Below, piece by piece: positions 33,034 to 40,818 of a stretch of 64,000 nt of DNA. The DNA is taken from contig JAYNQW010000002.1 in the NCBI GenBank assembly GCA_038114465.1, forward strand, positions 310,001 through 374,000, in the 5' to 3' direction. The notes beneath the pieces were generated by a model. That model had not been told where the DNA came from and did not search any database. It saw only the letters and a program-made list of their open reading frames with translations. A program made the position numbers and the translations under genes. Each line of letters opens with the position of its first letter. Within the stretch, counting starts at the first letter, position 1. This DNA is from CALINB01 sp938045325. Its GTDB lineage: Bacteria; Pseudomonadota; Alphaproteobacteria; Rhodospirillales; CALINB01.

Positions 33034-34917
33034 CTAGAGATCGATTACAGGATGGCTGCGCATGCGGTCGACAAATATGCCCATGAGCCGGCGCATGACA
33101 GGATCAAACGCCTCGAGTTTCGCCAACCGGGACTGGAGTTCTTCTTTGGGTATGGCCATCAGTGTCGTTGGTATCAGCGCCTTGGCGGAAGCCATCCGGG
33201 GCTTTGTGTCGATTAGCGCCATTTCACCGATTACGCTTCCTTTTCCGACCTTGGCGATGACCACATCCCTATTACCGGCCTTGCGCGAGATCTCGACTTG
33301 ACCCTAGGAAATCAAATAGGCTTCCGTCCCAGCCTCGCCTTCCCGGAAAATATATTTCCCAGTATCGACAAGCTTTCGATTCAAAAACTTATACGACACT
33401 TTAGAATCCCCTTCCTTGTTTGCGCTGCCTTGCTGGCTTTTTGCTTTTGAAGTTACTGATTTGGACTTGTCGCCTTTTTCGTATTCCATCAACAAAGTGT
33501 AAATCGTACGGGCAAACCGAAGCCGCCATTCTTCAGGTAAATTTGTCGACAGTAACCGGTCCCGAACCGTAGCCGCGCCCCGGATAACACCCCGGCGGTC
33601 GGCCTCTTCATCGACCAGGTCTGTTATAACATTGAGACTATTGATTATTTCCTGCAGTTTTTCAATAATATAGGGCTGATGCTTAATACCGAAATCCGTT
33701 GTGCAAAGATCGACCAAATAGGCAAATTGGCCAGCCCGGGTATCGAGCAAACTCAGCATGTCATCGATTGCCTTTTCCCAGCTTTCATCCTCCCCTTCAT
33801 TAACAAACAAACTTTTGGCGCGCAGAGTTGCCGCTTCGCCGATTTTATTTTCGCCAGATAAAGCATGATTTTTGATCAACTGATCGAGAACGTTCGTAAA
33901 AGCTTCCCGATCTTCTTCGCGCCCATTGTTGGTCAATGGGCGTGTGCTACCGAGCTCTCGGTTGATGCGGTCCAGCATGACACTGCGCGTGTGCGGCAAT
34001 GATCGCTCGGCCTTAACGGCATTAAATCGCTTTAAAGCCTCAATGGTTTTTGGATTTTCATCTAATCGACCAACGCTGAGTTGGGCAAGCGACTCTAATG
34101 TCTCAGCACGATTTTTCTGCACTCCCATGACTTCTCGCAATGCTTCGGTTCCGTCGAAAATCTCAGCCATAATTTCGTCGATGTACTGGTACGCTTTTTC
34201 CGTCGGCTTTTTTTCAGCCTGCTCAACCATGAGCAGCAGCTTGGCCTGCCAATCGGCCATCTCGCCCAGGTATTTTGAAAGCGCCGTGCGAATGCGGAAC
34301 CCTTGATTTTCCTCGTCGACATCCCTGTAGACCGTTTCGAACATTTGATCCAAACCAGATTTTTTAAATAGATCGTAATACCTATTGTCCCCCTCGATCG
34401 ACTCAGCCCGGTCCGTCATTTGTTCAATCATGCTGAACAGCGTATCAACACGCTCATAATGTTTAACGTCTGTCCCTTTTGATTGCGCACGGGCAATCGC
34501 ATGAACGGCTTTCGTCAGAAAATCCTCATTGCGCGTAAAGGATTTAATTTTCCCGTAATCATGCATCAACTCGAAAGCCGTCATGCCGTGTTCATCCAAA
34601 TATTTCCGCAGAACACGGCTTGTCATTTTTCGCGCTTCAAACGCATAGGCGTCCTCGAGGGCTTCACATAGCGGCGCCTCTTCGATGGGAACGACAGTCA
34701 AGCCTTTAGGCTTTTTCTTGGACTCTTCAGAGAAAACGGTTTCTTCTTCGCCGGACCGCTCGTCTTCACGAACGACTTTAACAGCTTCAAAGTCGCCGGT
34801 ACCGAGAAGCTCCTTTGCTTCTTCGATCGCAGCCTCTCGGTACTTTGATTGCGAATACACCGACCAACGGCCTTCGATCTGACCGTAAATGTCGAAGCTG
34901 ATCTTGCCGAATGCCAT
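33034..34917 (-). pseudogene. Cyclic-nucleotide-binding-domain protein interrupted by an in-frame TAG
   Basis: The frame from ATG 34917 (GGGGAGGG upstream) runs 537 codons to a TAG at 33304-33306, then continues in the same frame for 90 more codons to 33034. The cNMP domain spans the stop: GKYIFREGEAGTEAYLIS before it and GQVEISRKAG, VGKGSVIGEMALIDTKPRMA after it, with the phosphate-cassette GEMAL and Arg intact. About 500 residues of N-terminal, mostly helical region of unknown family precede it. The TAG replaces one variable loop residue, as a C-to-T change from CAG would do. TAG ends normal genes here (for example 14457), so it is not a reassigned codon. It is either a recent pseudogene, an error or read-through. 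Confidence 0.85.
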
Positions 34918-34988
34918 GTCCCTCCCCAGGTTCAAGCCGGCTGTTTATTTTCAATTTATAGTTTAGCCAGTTATGGGGATTCAATCAC

Positions 34989-35372
34989 TTATTCGATGCC
35001 GTCTTCGGCAAAGACTTCACGGGCCGTACGGAAACTATCCCCGGCTGTCGGCGCGCCGCAATAAATCGCGACCTGAATGAAAATTTCTTTTATTTCTTCT
35101 TTTGTAACACCGTTACGTAAAGCGCCGCGTAAATGGCCCTTCATTTCCTCGGTACGCCCAAAGGCCGCCAAAAGGGTGAGCACGAGTGTACTGCGCTGTT
35201 TCAGCGTCAGGCCAGGCCGCCCCCAAGTCGCCCCCCAACAGAAGGTCGTTTGGAACTCCTGCCAGTCGCGGCCGAACTCATCATGTTGTTTTAAACGCTT
35301 TTCCACATGGGCGTCACCTAATACCTGGCGGCGCAATTTCATGCCTTGTTCAAACAATTCTTTCGTATCCAT
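34989..35372 (-). CDS. Carboxymuconolactone decarboxylase-family protein
   Basis: The 127-residue helical protein has the gamma-CMD pattern CWGATWGRPGL, HLRGALRNGVTKEEI and IFIQVAIYCGAPTAGD. Bona fide PcaC enzymes of this length decarboxylate 4-carboxymuconolactone in protocatechuate breakdown; AhpD-like relatives use a CxxC, which is absent here. GGAGAG precedes the ATG. It is divergent from the CoA-transferase operon. No other pca gene is in the window, so a pca role is not supported by context. Confidence 0.87.
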   Translation of the reverse strand: MDTKELFEQGMKLRRQVLGDAHVEKRLKQHDEFGRDWQEFQTTFCWGATWGRPGLTLKQRSTLVLTLLAAFGRTEEMKGHLRGALRNGVTKEEIKEIFIQVAIYCGAPTAGDSFRTAREVFAEDGIE

Positions 35373-35564
35373 GGGGCTCTCCTTTCAATTAAAGCTGAAT
35401 AGATATCAGCCACATCCTGGTCCGAACCCAAGGATCGGTCAAATCGATTATGCAAGGGTATTTTCAAATGCCGGATTGGCTGTTAATCATAGAGCCACAT
35501 CCTTACAGGCCTGTTTCAGGCCCAAAACTAAAATCATGATAACTACTAGCAGGAAGGCACCATC

Positions 35565-36758
35565 ATGTCCGACAATTTGCCACTGAAAAGATTTCGCGTC
35601 ATCGATCTTACCCAGGCACGGGCCGGGCCAACCTGTGTCCGCCTGCTTTCAGACTGGGGGGCTGACGTGCTCATGGTGGAGCCACCCATGGAGTCGGGCA
35701 AAAACCGCGTCGGGCTTACCGGCAAGCGGCATGATTTCGATTTTCAAAATCTGCACCGCAATAAACGCGCCATCACACTGAATCTTAAATCAGACGAAGG
35801 CAAGGAAGTCTTCTTCAAGCTCGTAAAAGATGCTGACGTTTTGGTTGAGAATTTTCGTTCGGTCGTTAAGTACAAACTCGGCATCGATTACGACACTCTT
35901 AAAAAGATCAATCCGCGTTTGGTGTATGCGAGCATCTCCGGTTTTGGTCAAAGCGGGCCCTATAAAGAACGACATGGCGTCGATCAAATTGCCCAGGGTA
36001 TGGGCGGCCTTATGTCGGTCACCGGCGATCCGGAGGGTGGCCCCATGCGCGTCGGCATTCCGATTTCCGATCTTTGCTCGGGCATGTTCCTCGCCCACGG
36101 CGTTTTGTTGGCGCTGCTCGACCGGGAAGTCACCGGCGAAGGCCAATGGGTGCACACCTCCCTACTCGAAACCATGATTAACATGATGGATCTGCAGGCA
36201 GCCCGATACCTGATGAAGGGCGAAGTGCCGAAATCGGCCGGCAACAACCACCCGACCGGTATCCCTATGGGCCGGTTTAATTCGAAAGACGGGTATGTCG
36301 TTTTCGCCGGCAGCAACACCATGTTCCCGCGCTTTTGCAAAGCCATGGATCTCGAATATCTAATCGACCATCCGGATTACAATTCCAACGACGGCCGTTC
36401 GGAAAATCGGGATGCGCTGAATGCGATCATCCAGGAACACTTCATGAATTTTACCAGTGCGGAAATCACCGACAAGCTGATGGCCGCAGGCGTTCCGTGC
36501 GGCCCCGTCAATACGGTGGATCAAACCTTTGCCGACCCGCAAGTCAAACACCTCAAGATGCGGCGGCCGCAGGAACACCCGATCCTCGGTAAATTCGATG
36601 TCGTCGGCACCGCTATTAATTTGTCCAAGGTCGAACGGACCGAGGAAAAGTTTCCCCGCCACACACCGGAAATGGGCGAACACAACGATGAGGTTTTAAG
36701 CGGTCTCGGCTATAGTGAAGCCGAAATTCAAGCCATGAAAGATAACGGCATCCTTTAA
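35565..36758 (+). CDS. Class III CoA-transferase (CaiB/BaiF family)
   Basis: In this 397-residue protein the N-terminal VIDLTQARAGPTCVRLLSDWGADV and HRNKRAITLNLKSDEG region and the central GGLMSVTGDPEGGPMRVG are hallmarks of the family. GGAAGG precedes the ATG. It shares the fold and motif order of the product at 22300-23505. The cupin and alcohol dehydrogenase genes follow within 16 and 49 bp, so the three form one operon. Acyl acceptor and donor are unknown. Confidence 0.9.
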   Translation: MSDNLPLKRFRVIDLTQARAGPTCVRLLSDWGADVLMVEPPMESGKNRVGLTGKRHDFDFQNLHRNKRAITLNLKSDEGKEVFFKLVKDADVLVENFRSVVKYKLGIDYDTLKKINPRLVYASISGFGQSGPYKERHGVDQIAQGMGGLMSVTGDPEGGPMRVGIPISDLCSGMFLAHGVLLALLDREVTGEGQWVHTSLLETMINMMDLQAARYLMKGEVPKSAGNNHPTGIPMGRFNSKDGYVVFAGSNTMFPRFCKAMDLEYLIDHPDYNSNDGRSENRDALNAIIQEHFMNFTSAEITDKLMAAGVPCGPVNTVDQTFADPQVKHLKMRRPQEHPILGKFDVVGTAINLSKVERTEEKFPRHTPEMGEHNDEVLSGLGYSEAEIQAMKDNGIL

Positions 36759-36774
36759 CCAGGAGTGAGTAACC

Positions 36775-37314
36775 ATGCCTGATGATCTCGTAGACAAAAC
36801 ATTTAATATCGAAGCCCGCCAACGATACGGCATCGAAGAAGTCCCCGGCGAGGATATGGGCTACTTCAGCGCCATTTCGAAGGCTGGCAATCCGAAGTTC
36901 TTTAAGCTTCGCGCCCAGCTTCTTGATGACGGCCGCGATATCGTGCCCTTGGCCGAAACCGACAATTTGTGGACTTGGATCAAGGTTTACGCATCCGGTG
37001 GCGAAAACGTGCTGCATAGTCACGAGAACGAAGACCACATGTTTATTGTATTACACGGGCGCGCCCGGTTTTACGGCCCTAATAAGGAAGAAAAGGAATT
37101 GGGCCGCAACGAAGGCCTGATGCTGCCCGCAGGCACGTACTATTATTTTAACAGCTGCGCCGAAGAACCCCTGGTGCTGCTTCGTGTCGGCTCACGCGCC
37201 CAGGAAGGCGAAATCAATATGCGGCGCGGACCCGACGGCGAAGAAATCCGGGGCGGCTCGAAGAAAAACAAATGGAAAGCGCCGGTCCGCCGCGAAGGCG
37301 CCTACTACGAATAA
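36775..37314 (+). CDS. Cupin-domain protein
   Basis: The 179-residue protein has a single cupin core with metal motif 1 HSHENEDHMFIVLHGRARF (two His, Glu-Asp and a further His) and motif 2 with GLMLPAGTYYYFNS, where the usual His is replaced by Tyr. CCAGGAG precedes the ATG. The C-terminal 40 residues are charged and probably disordered. Cupins in acid-catabolic operons may be dioxygenases, isomerases or ligand sensors; nothing here decides. It lies in the operon with the CoA-transferase and dehydrogenase. Confidence 0.85.
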   Translation: MPDDLVDKTFNIEARQRYGIEEVPGEDMGYFSAISKAGNPKFFKLRAQLLDDGRDIVPLAETDNLWTWIKVYASGGENVLHSHENEDHMFIVLHGRARFYGPNKEEKELGRNEGLMLPAGTYYYFNSCAEEPLVLLRVGSRAQEGEINMRRGPDGEEIRGGSKKNKWKAPVRREGAYYE

Positions 37315-37363
37315 ACTACTGGCGCCGGTTATGTTTCGGCTGCTTGAGGGACGGGTTTGATCG

Positions 37364-38317
37364 TTGAAAGGTCTGTGGCTTAAGAACGGAACCCTCGAAT
37401 TCCGGAACAATATTCCTGACCCGGTACCGGAACCGGGCGAATGCTTGATCCGCGTTACACAAGCCGGTATTTGCAGTACCGATATTGCCATGATCAACGG
37501 CCTCAATCCGTTTGACGGCGTATTGGGTCACGAGTTTGTCGGTATCGTTAAGGACAGCGCCAGCCCCCTTAACGGAAAGCGCGTCGTCGCCGAAATCTAT
37601 ACATCGTGCGGCGATTGCAGCTATTGCCGGGCCGGCTTGCGCAAACACTGCCAAAACGGCCGTGTGATTGGCATCATTAACAAGAACGGTGCCTTCGCCG
37701 ATTACATCAGCATGCCGGAACAAAACCTTTACGTTGTTCCCGATGACATCGAAGACCGCGCCGCCGTATTTGTCGAACCCCTTGCCGCCGCCTTGGACAT
37801 TCTCGAAAAAGTCGAGATCGGCCCCGACACGAGCGTCATGCTGATTGGGGCGGGCAAACTAGGGCAATTAGCCGCGCGGGTACTGGCAACCACTAGCTGT
37901 CCACTGACCATCGTCACGCGAAACGAGTCGAAAAAGGCACGCTTGCAAAGCCTCGGTGCCGACCTCATCACAAGCAAAGATCTTTCCGGCATGACGTTCG
38001 ATGTCGTCATCGACTGCACCGGCGATCAGGACGGCTTAACAACGGCACTCGCGGCAACCCGTCCGCGCGGAACGCTCGTCCTCAAAAGCACCGTGCCGGG
38101 CCTTGCATCCGTCGATATGACCCGCGTTGTCGTTGATGAAATTAATATCGTTGGTTCCCGTTGCGGCCCCTATGCGAAGGCGCTTGAATATTTACAAAGG
38201 GGAACGATCGAAACCAAAAGCCTGATAGATGCCTCTTTTTCAATTGGCAATAGCCTTGAAGCGATGGCTACGGCACAGCAATCCGGCATTCTTAAAGTGC
38301 TGCTAGAGCTTGACTAA
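37364..38317 (+). CDS. Zinc-dependent medium-chain alcohol/polyol dehydrogenase
   Basis: The 317-residue protein has catalytic-zinc residues in CSTDIA and GHEFVG, the structural-zinc loop CGDCSYCRAGLRKHC with four Cys, and the NAD(P) motif LIGAGKLGQLAARVL. At 317 residues it is slightly short, lacking some C-terminal sequence of 340-350-residue relatives. The start is TTG 37364; the in-frame ATG at 37331 is cut off by a TGA. It follows the cupin gene by 49 bp. It oxidises a secondary alcohol or threonine/sorbitol-like substrate, unidentified. Confidence 0.88.
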   Translation: MKGLWLKNGTLEFRNNIPDPVPEPGECLIRVTQAGICSTDIAMINGLNPFDGVLGHEFVGIVKDSASPLNGKRVVAEIYTSCGDCSYCRAGLRKHCQNGRVIGIINKNGAFADYISMPEQNLYVVPDDIEDRAAVFVEPLAAALDILEKVEIGPDTSVMLIGAGKLGQLAARVLATTSCPLTIVTRNESKKARLQSLGADLITSKDLSGMTFDVVIDCTGDQDGLTTALAATRPRGTLVLKSTVPGLASVDMTRVVVDEINIVGSRCGPYAKALEYLQRGTIETKSLIDASFSIGNSLEAMATAQQSGILKVLLELD

Positions 38318-38388
38318 AGCCTCAGGAGTCACTGATATTTCCATTTTACCGTCCATTGAATTGAAGCACGATAAGCGGTCATGAAGAG

Positions 38389-38817
38389 ATGATGATTCAA
38401 GCAATTTATATCAGTGCCGAAACGGAGAAATTCACGCCCGAAGCCCTCAAGGAGCTGCTCGTCCAGGCGCGCGAGAACAATCAGGCAAAAGGCATTTCCG
38501 GACTGCTCGTTTATCATGGCGGGTCATTCTTGCAGGTCCTCGAAGGCCCCGAAGTCGAGGTCGAAAATCTACTCGAAAAAATCCATAAAGACCCCCGCCA
38601 TAACAATATCAAAATTCTGTTTAAGGACACGGTCCCCGAAAAAGAGTTCGAGGACTGGTCCATGGGTTTTGTCGATGCTGCCAATATCGCGCAGGCAAAT
38701 GAAGGGTTTCTCGATTATCAAACGGACATCGCCGCCCTAACAATCGACAGAACCCGTGCTAAGCGCGTGCTAAAAATGTTTCAAGACGGCGAATGGCGGC
38801 AAAAAGTGGCCACATAA
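38389..38817 (+). CDS. BLUF-domain blue-light photoreceptor (short, single domain)
   Basis: The 142-residue protein has the flavin-binding BLUF core: the Tyr in AIYIS at the N-terminus, Asn in ARENNQAKGISGLLVY, Gln in FLQVLEG and the EDWSMGF segment with Trp/Met that gates the flavin. The C-terminal 45 residues are two short helices with no output domain, so it likely signals by protein-protein contact. Two tandem ATG codons follow AAGAG; either may start. It is followed by a perfect palindrome and then the cold-shock gene promoter region. Confidence 0.9.
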   Translation: MMIQAIYISAETEKFTPEALKELLVQARENNQAKGISGLLVYHGGSFLQVLEGPEVEVENLLEKIHKDPRHNNIKILFKDTVPEKEFEDWSMGFVDAANIAQANEGFLDYQTDIAALTIDRTRAKRVLKMFQDGEWRQKVAT

Positions 38818-38818
38818 T

Positions 38819-38834
38819 GATGGCGGCCGCCATC
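38819..38834. repeat. Perfect 16-bp palindrome GATGGCGGCCGCCATC
   Basis: It overlaps the BLUF stop codon by no more than a base and has no loop or T run, so it is unlike an intrinsic terminator. It could be a protein-binding site. The gap to the cold-shock gene (38818-39095) otherwise holds the csp promoter and leader. Confidence 0.4.
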
Positions 38835-38917
38835 CCTTCGTGTGCGGTTAGGAAATAAAAAATGCTGGAAAACAGGGATATTTCAATGCCGCATCAAGCT
38901 GTAACCCTTGCGAGTCA

Positions 38918-38945
38918 TTGACTTTTTCACGTTTAACTCTATATA
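38918..38945 (+). promoter_or_regulatory. Sigma-70-type promoter of the cold-shock gene, long 5' leader
   Basis: TTGACT (38918-38923) and TATATA (38940-38945) are separated by 16 bp (or TATAAC at 38942 with 18 bp). Transcription from about 38952 would give a leader of roughly 140 nt before the csp ATG, the usual layout for cold-regulated csp mRNAs. Confidence 0.65.
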
Positions 38946-39095
38946 ACCGGCGTATACGTATTGCATTTGTTTTGACATATCTAAAAAATCGTTTCGCCGA
39001 TCTGCTTAGTTATCCCTAACAATGTGAGCGTTAACAACGTGCGACGTGACATGGTGTGACGCGCAAACTTAAATCTCCTGTTAGAGGAAACAAGT

Positions 39096-39305
39096 ATGCC
39101 TACAGGTACAGTAAAATGGTTTAACCCGACGAAGGGTTATGGGTTCATCGAACCGGAAGACGGTTCCAAAGATGCTTTTGTTCATATTTCGGCCGTTGAA
39201 CGCGCCGGTCTGAGCACGCTCAACGAAGGGCAAAAAGTCTCTTACGAACTTCAACCCGGACAGAACGGCAAATCTTCTGCCGAGAACCTGTCTGTCGTCG
39301 AGTAA
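39096..39305 (+). CDS. cspA: Cold-shock-domain protein (CspA family)
   Basis: The 69-residue protein has a single OB-fold cold-shock domain with RNP1 KGYGFIEPE and RNP2 DAFVHISAVE, and a G-T-V-K-W-F start. GAGGAAACAAGT precedes the ATG. These proteins bind single-stranded nucleic acid and melt mRNA structure. The long upstream leader and dedicated promoter suggest post-transcriptional cold control. A GC-rich hairpin without a T run follows. Confidence 0.96.
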   Translation: MPTGTVKWFNPTKGYGFIEPEDGSKDAFVHISAVERAGLSTLNEGQKVSYELQPGQNGKSSAENLSVVE

Positions 39306-39313
39306 AGACTATT

Positions 39314-39345
39314 CAGGCGCGGTCCAATTAAACGGGCCGCGCCTG
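39314..39345 (+). terminator. GC-rich hairpin after cspA
   Basis: CAGGCGCGG (39314-39322) pairs with CCGCGCCTG (39337-39345). The hairpin sits 9 bp after the stop, but there is no T tract, so termination efficiency is uncertain. Confidence 0.5.
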
Positions 39346-39476
39346 CTCGCCTTACGGCGAAATCAAAAAACCCACAAGCCTTCTCGGAATACGCCTCTTC
39401 TCTGGCTTAAAACAGCGGGAAAACATCGATTCATCCCCGCCACGAAGGCATGCACTTAATCACCCATGGAGTTATC

Positions 39477-39662
39477 ATGATGCAGAAGTCTGCAAAAGCG
39501 GCACGCGCCGAAAAGCAGTTCGCGAGGCTGCAAAAGAAAAAAGAAGTTGCCCTGAAAGACAAGGAAAAAGAAGATATTAAACGCGACGAACAAATGGCAA
39601 ACCTCAAGGCCTTGCGTTTAGCGAAAGAAGCCGCCGATAAAGAAGAAGCCGCAAAAAAATAA
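39477..39662 (+). CDS. Small charged coiled-coil protein
   Basis: The 61-residue protein is rich in Lys, Ala and Glu, predicted one long helix (KQFARLQKKKEVALKDKEKE and onward). ATG 39477 or 39480 with GGAG five to eight bases upstream is favoured over an earlier ATG at 39450. No family recognised. It is downstream of cspA on the same strand. Function not inferred. Confidence 0.6.
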   Translation: MMQKSAKAARAEKQFARLQKKKEVALKDKEKEDIKRDEQMANLKALRLAKEAADKEEAAKK

Positions 39663-39822
39663 CGGCTTAATTGCTGCCGCCTCAGCGGTAGCCATCCGGA
39701 ACCATCCACTGGAACATCAACCGGCCCCACCTCCTTGTACAACGACGAAGCAACACCGGACCAAGCATGCTAATCTTGGGGCCCCTATAGCTATTCGTCA
39801 TGCAGTGGGTTCATAAAATAAT

Positions 39823-39957
39823 ATCAAGGGAGGAAAAGATGGATGTGAAATCGACCGCAAAATCCAGTTTACGGTCGATAAGGAAACCATGCGTTCCGAC
39901 ATCGACATCAAAGACCTCGATTACCGCGACGCCATCAGCTTCAAATCGCATTCCTGA
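39823..39957 (+). pseudogene. Possible gene remnant without start codon
   Basis: One frame encodes EIDRKIQFTVDKETMRSDID and then IKDLDYRDAISFKSHS before TGA, which reads like real protein but has no start codon after an upstream TAA. A strong GGGAGG plus ATG at 39839 opens a different frame with unlikely composition. A frameshifted small gene fits best. The rest of 39663-40098 shows only the terminator at 40050-40079. Confidence 0.3.
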
Positions 39958-40049
39958 AGGGAATTTCAGCGCGAACCAATTCACTGGATCAAAAGCCTGA
40001 TTCACTCGGATGAGGTCTCCGGCGGATCTTCGCCGTGCTCCGCTAAACC

Positions 40050-40079
40050 AAAAAGGCCTGGGTCCTTCCAGGCCTTTTT
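40050..40079. terminator. Strong symmetric Rho-independent terminator
   Basis: The 12-bp stem AAAAAGGCCTGG/CCAGGCCTTTTT with loop GTCCTT has A and T runs on both sides, so it can act on either strand. It lies just beyond the 3' end of the minus-strand tRNA-Lys. Confidence 0.88.
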
Positions 40080-40098
40080 AAGCTTCGCATCGTCTTGA

Positions 40099-40174
40099 TG
40101 GTGAGCGCACCAGGATTCGAACCTGGGACCTACTGATTAAAAGTCAGTTGCTCTACCAACTGAGCTATGCGCCC
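40099..40174 (-). tRNA. tRNA-Lys (anticodon TTT)
   Basis: The 76-nt gene reads 5' GGGCGCATAGCTCAG with D-loop TTGGTAGAGCAA, anticodon arm CTGACTTTTAATCAG, T-arm CCCAGGTTCGAATCCTGG, acceptor TGCGCTC and an encoded A-CCA. The anticodon TTT reads Lys AAA/AAG. Acceptor pairing has one G-U at position 2-71. Confidence 0.97.
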
Positions 40175-40216
40175 TTCACCATCATCAGGCTCCCGATTGT
40201 GGGGAGCGAAACCGGG

Positions 40217-40245
40217 AACATAAGGAGGCCGCGAGAACGGGTCAA
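40217..40245 (-). promoter_or_regulatory. Promoter of tRNA-Lys
   Basis: On the minus strand TTGACC (40240-40245) and TATGTT (40217-40222) have ideal 17-bp spacing. The start of transcription near 40210 would leave a 35-nt leader before the tRNA 5' end. Confidence 0.75.
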
Positions 40246-40279
40246 GCCCGGTTTCACAGCCTACCCCGGCCAGAGTCCT

Positions 40280-40789
40280 TTATTTTCGCTTAAATCGCTT
40301 GTCGAGGTGGCTCTTCACCGCTGGACTGACGAATTCGCCGACATCGCCGCCAAGACGCCCGATTTCCTTCACCAATCGCGAAGAGATGAATTGGTACTTA
40401 TCGGCAGCCATCAAGAACACGGTCTCCACCTCGGGCGCCAAGCGGGAGTTCATCCCCACCATCTGAAATTCAAACTCGAAATCCGAGACCGCGCGCAAAC
40501 CGCGAATCACGACCGATGCCCCCACCGAAGTCGCGAATTGAGTGAGCAGGTTATCGAACGGTTTCACTTCGATCGCGCTGCCGTCGTGGTTGTTCAGGTT
40601 TTTCAGCTCCTCTTCAAGCATGGCCACGCGCTCGTCGAGGGTAAAGAGCGGCCCCTTATCCTCGTTGATGGCGACGCCCAAAATCAGCCGGTCGACCACG
40701 CGGGTCGCACGAGAAATGATATCGAGATGCCCCCGGGTTACGGGATCGAACGTCCCCGGATACACGCCAATGCGCGGCTTGCTGTTCAT
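40280..40789 (-). CDS. coaD: Phosphopantetheine adenylyltransferase
   Basis: The 169-residue nucleotidyltransferase has GVYPGTFDPVTRGHLDII, which carries the (T/H)xGH catalytic motif, and SDFEFEFQMVGMNSRLAPE and ISSRLVKEIGRLGGDV near the C-terminus, all typical of CoaD. It transfers AMP from ATP to 4'-phosphopantetheine in coenzyme A synthesis. The gene is 29 bp after gyrA on the same strand, the common alphaproteobacterial order, so gyrA-coaD are probably co-transcribed. Confidence 0.96.
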   Translation of the reverse strand: MNSKPRIGVYPGTFDPVTRGHLDIISRATRVVDRLILGVAINEDKGPLFTLDERVAMLEEELKNLNNHDGSAIEVKPFDNLLTQFATSVGASVVIRGLRAVSDFEFEFQMVGMNSRLAPEVETVFLMAADKYQFISSRLVKEIGRLGGDVGEFVSPAVKSHLDKRFKRK

Positions 40790-40818
40790 GGCTATTAACG
40801 TCCCCTTAAGATCACCGC

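Noticed and set aside
33034..33264. Separate small gene for the C-terminal half of the cyclic-nucleotide-binding domain
   Set aside because: It starts inside the domain without a ribosome site and is exactly in frame with the upstream part across one TAG, so it is part of one interrupted gene.
33301..33309. Genome-wide amber recoding (pyrrolysine-like)
   Set aside because: TAG ends ordinary genes here, such as those stopping at 14457 and 21173, and no pyl genes are seen.
40148..40798. Plus-strand frame across tRNA-Lys promoter and coaD
   Set aside because: It is antisense to coaD and reads through the tRNA. No homology or ribosome site.
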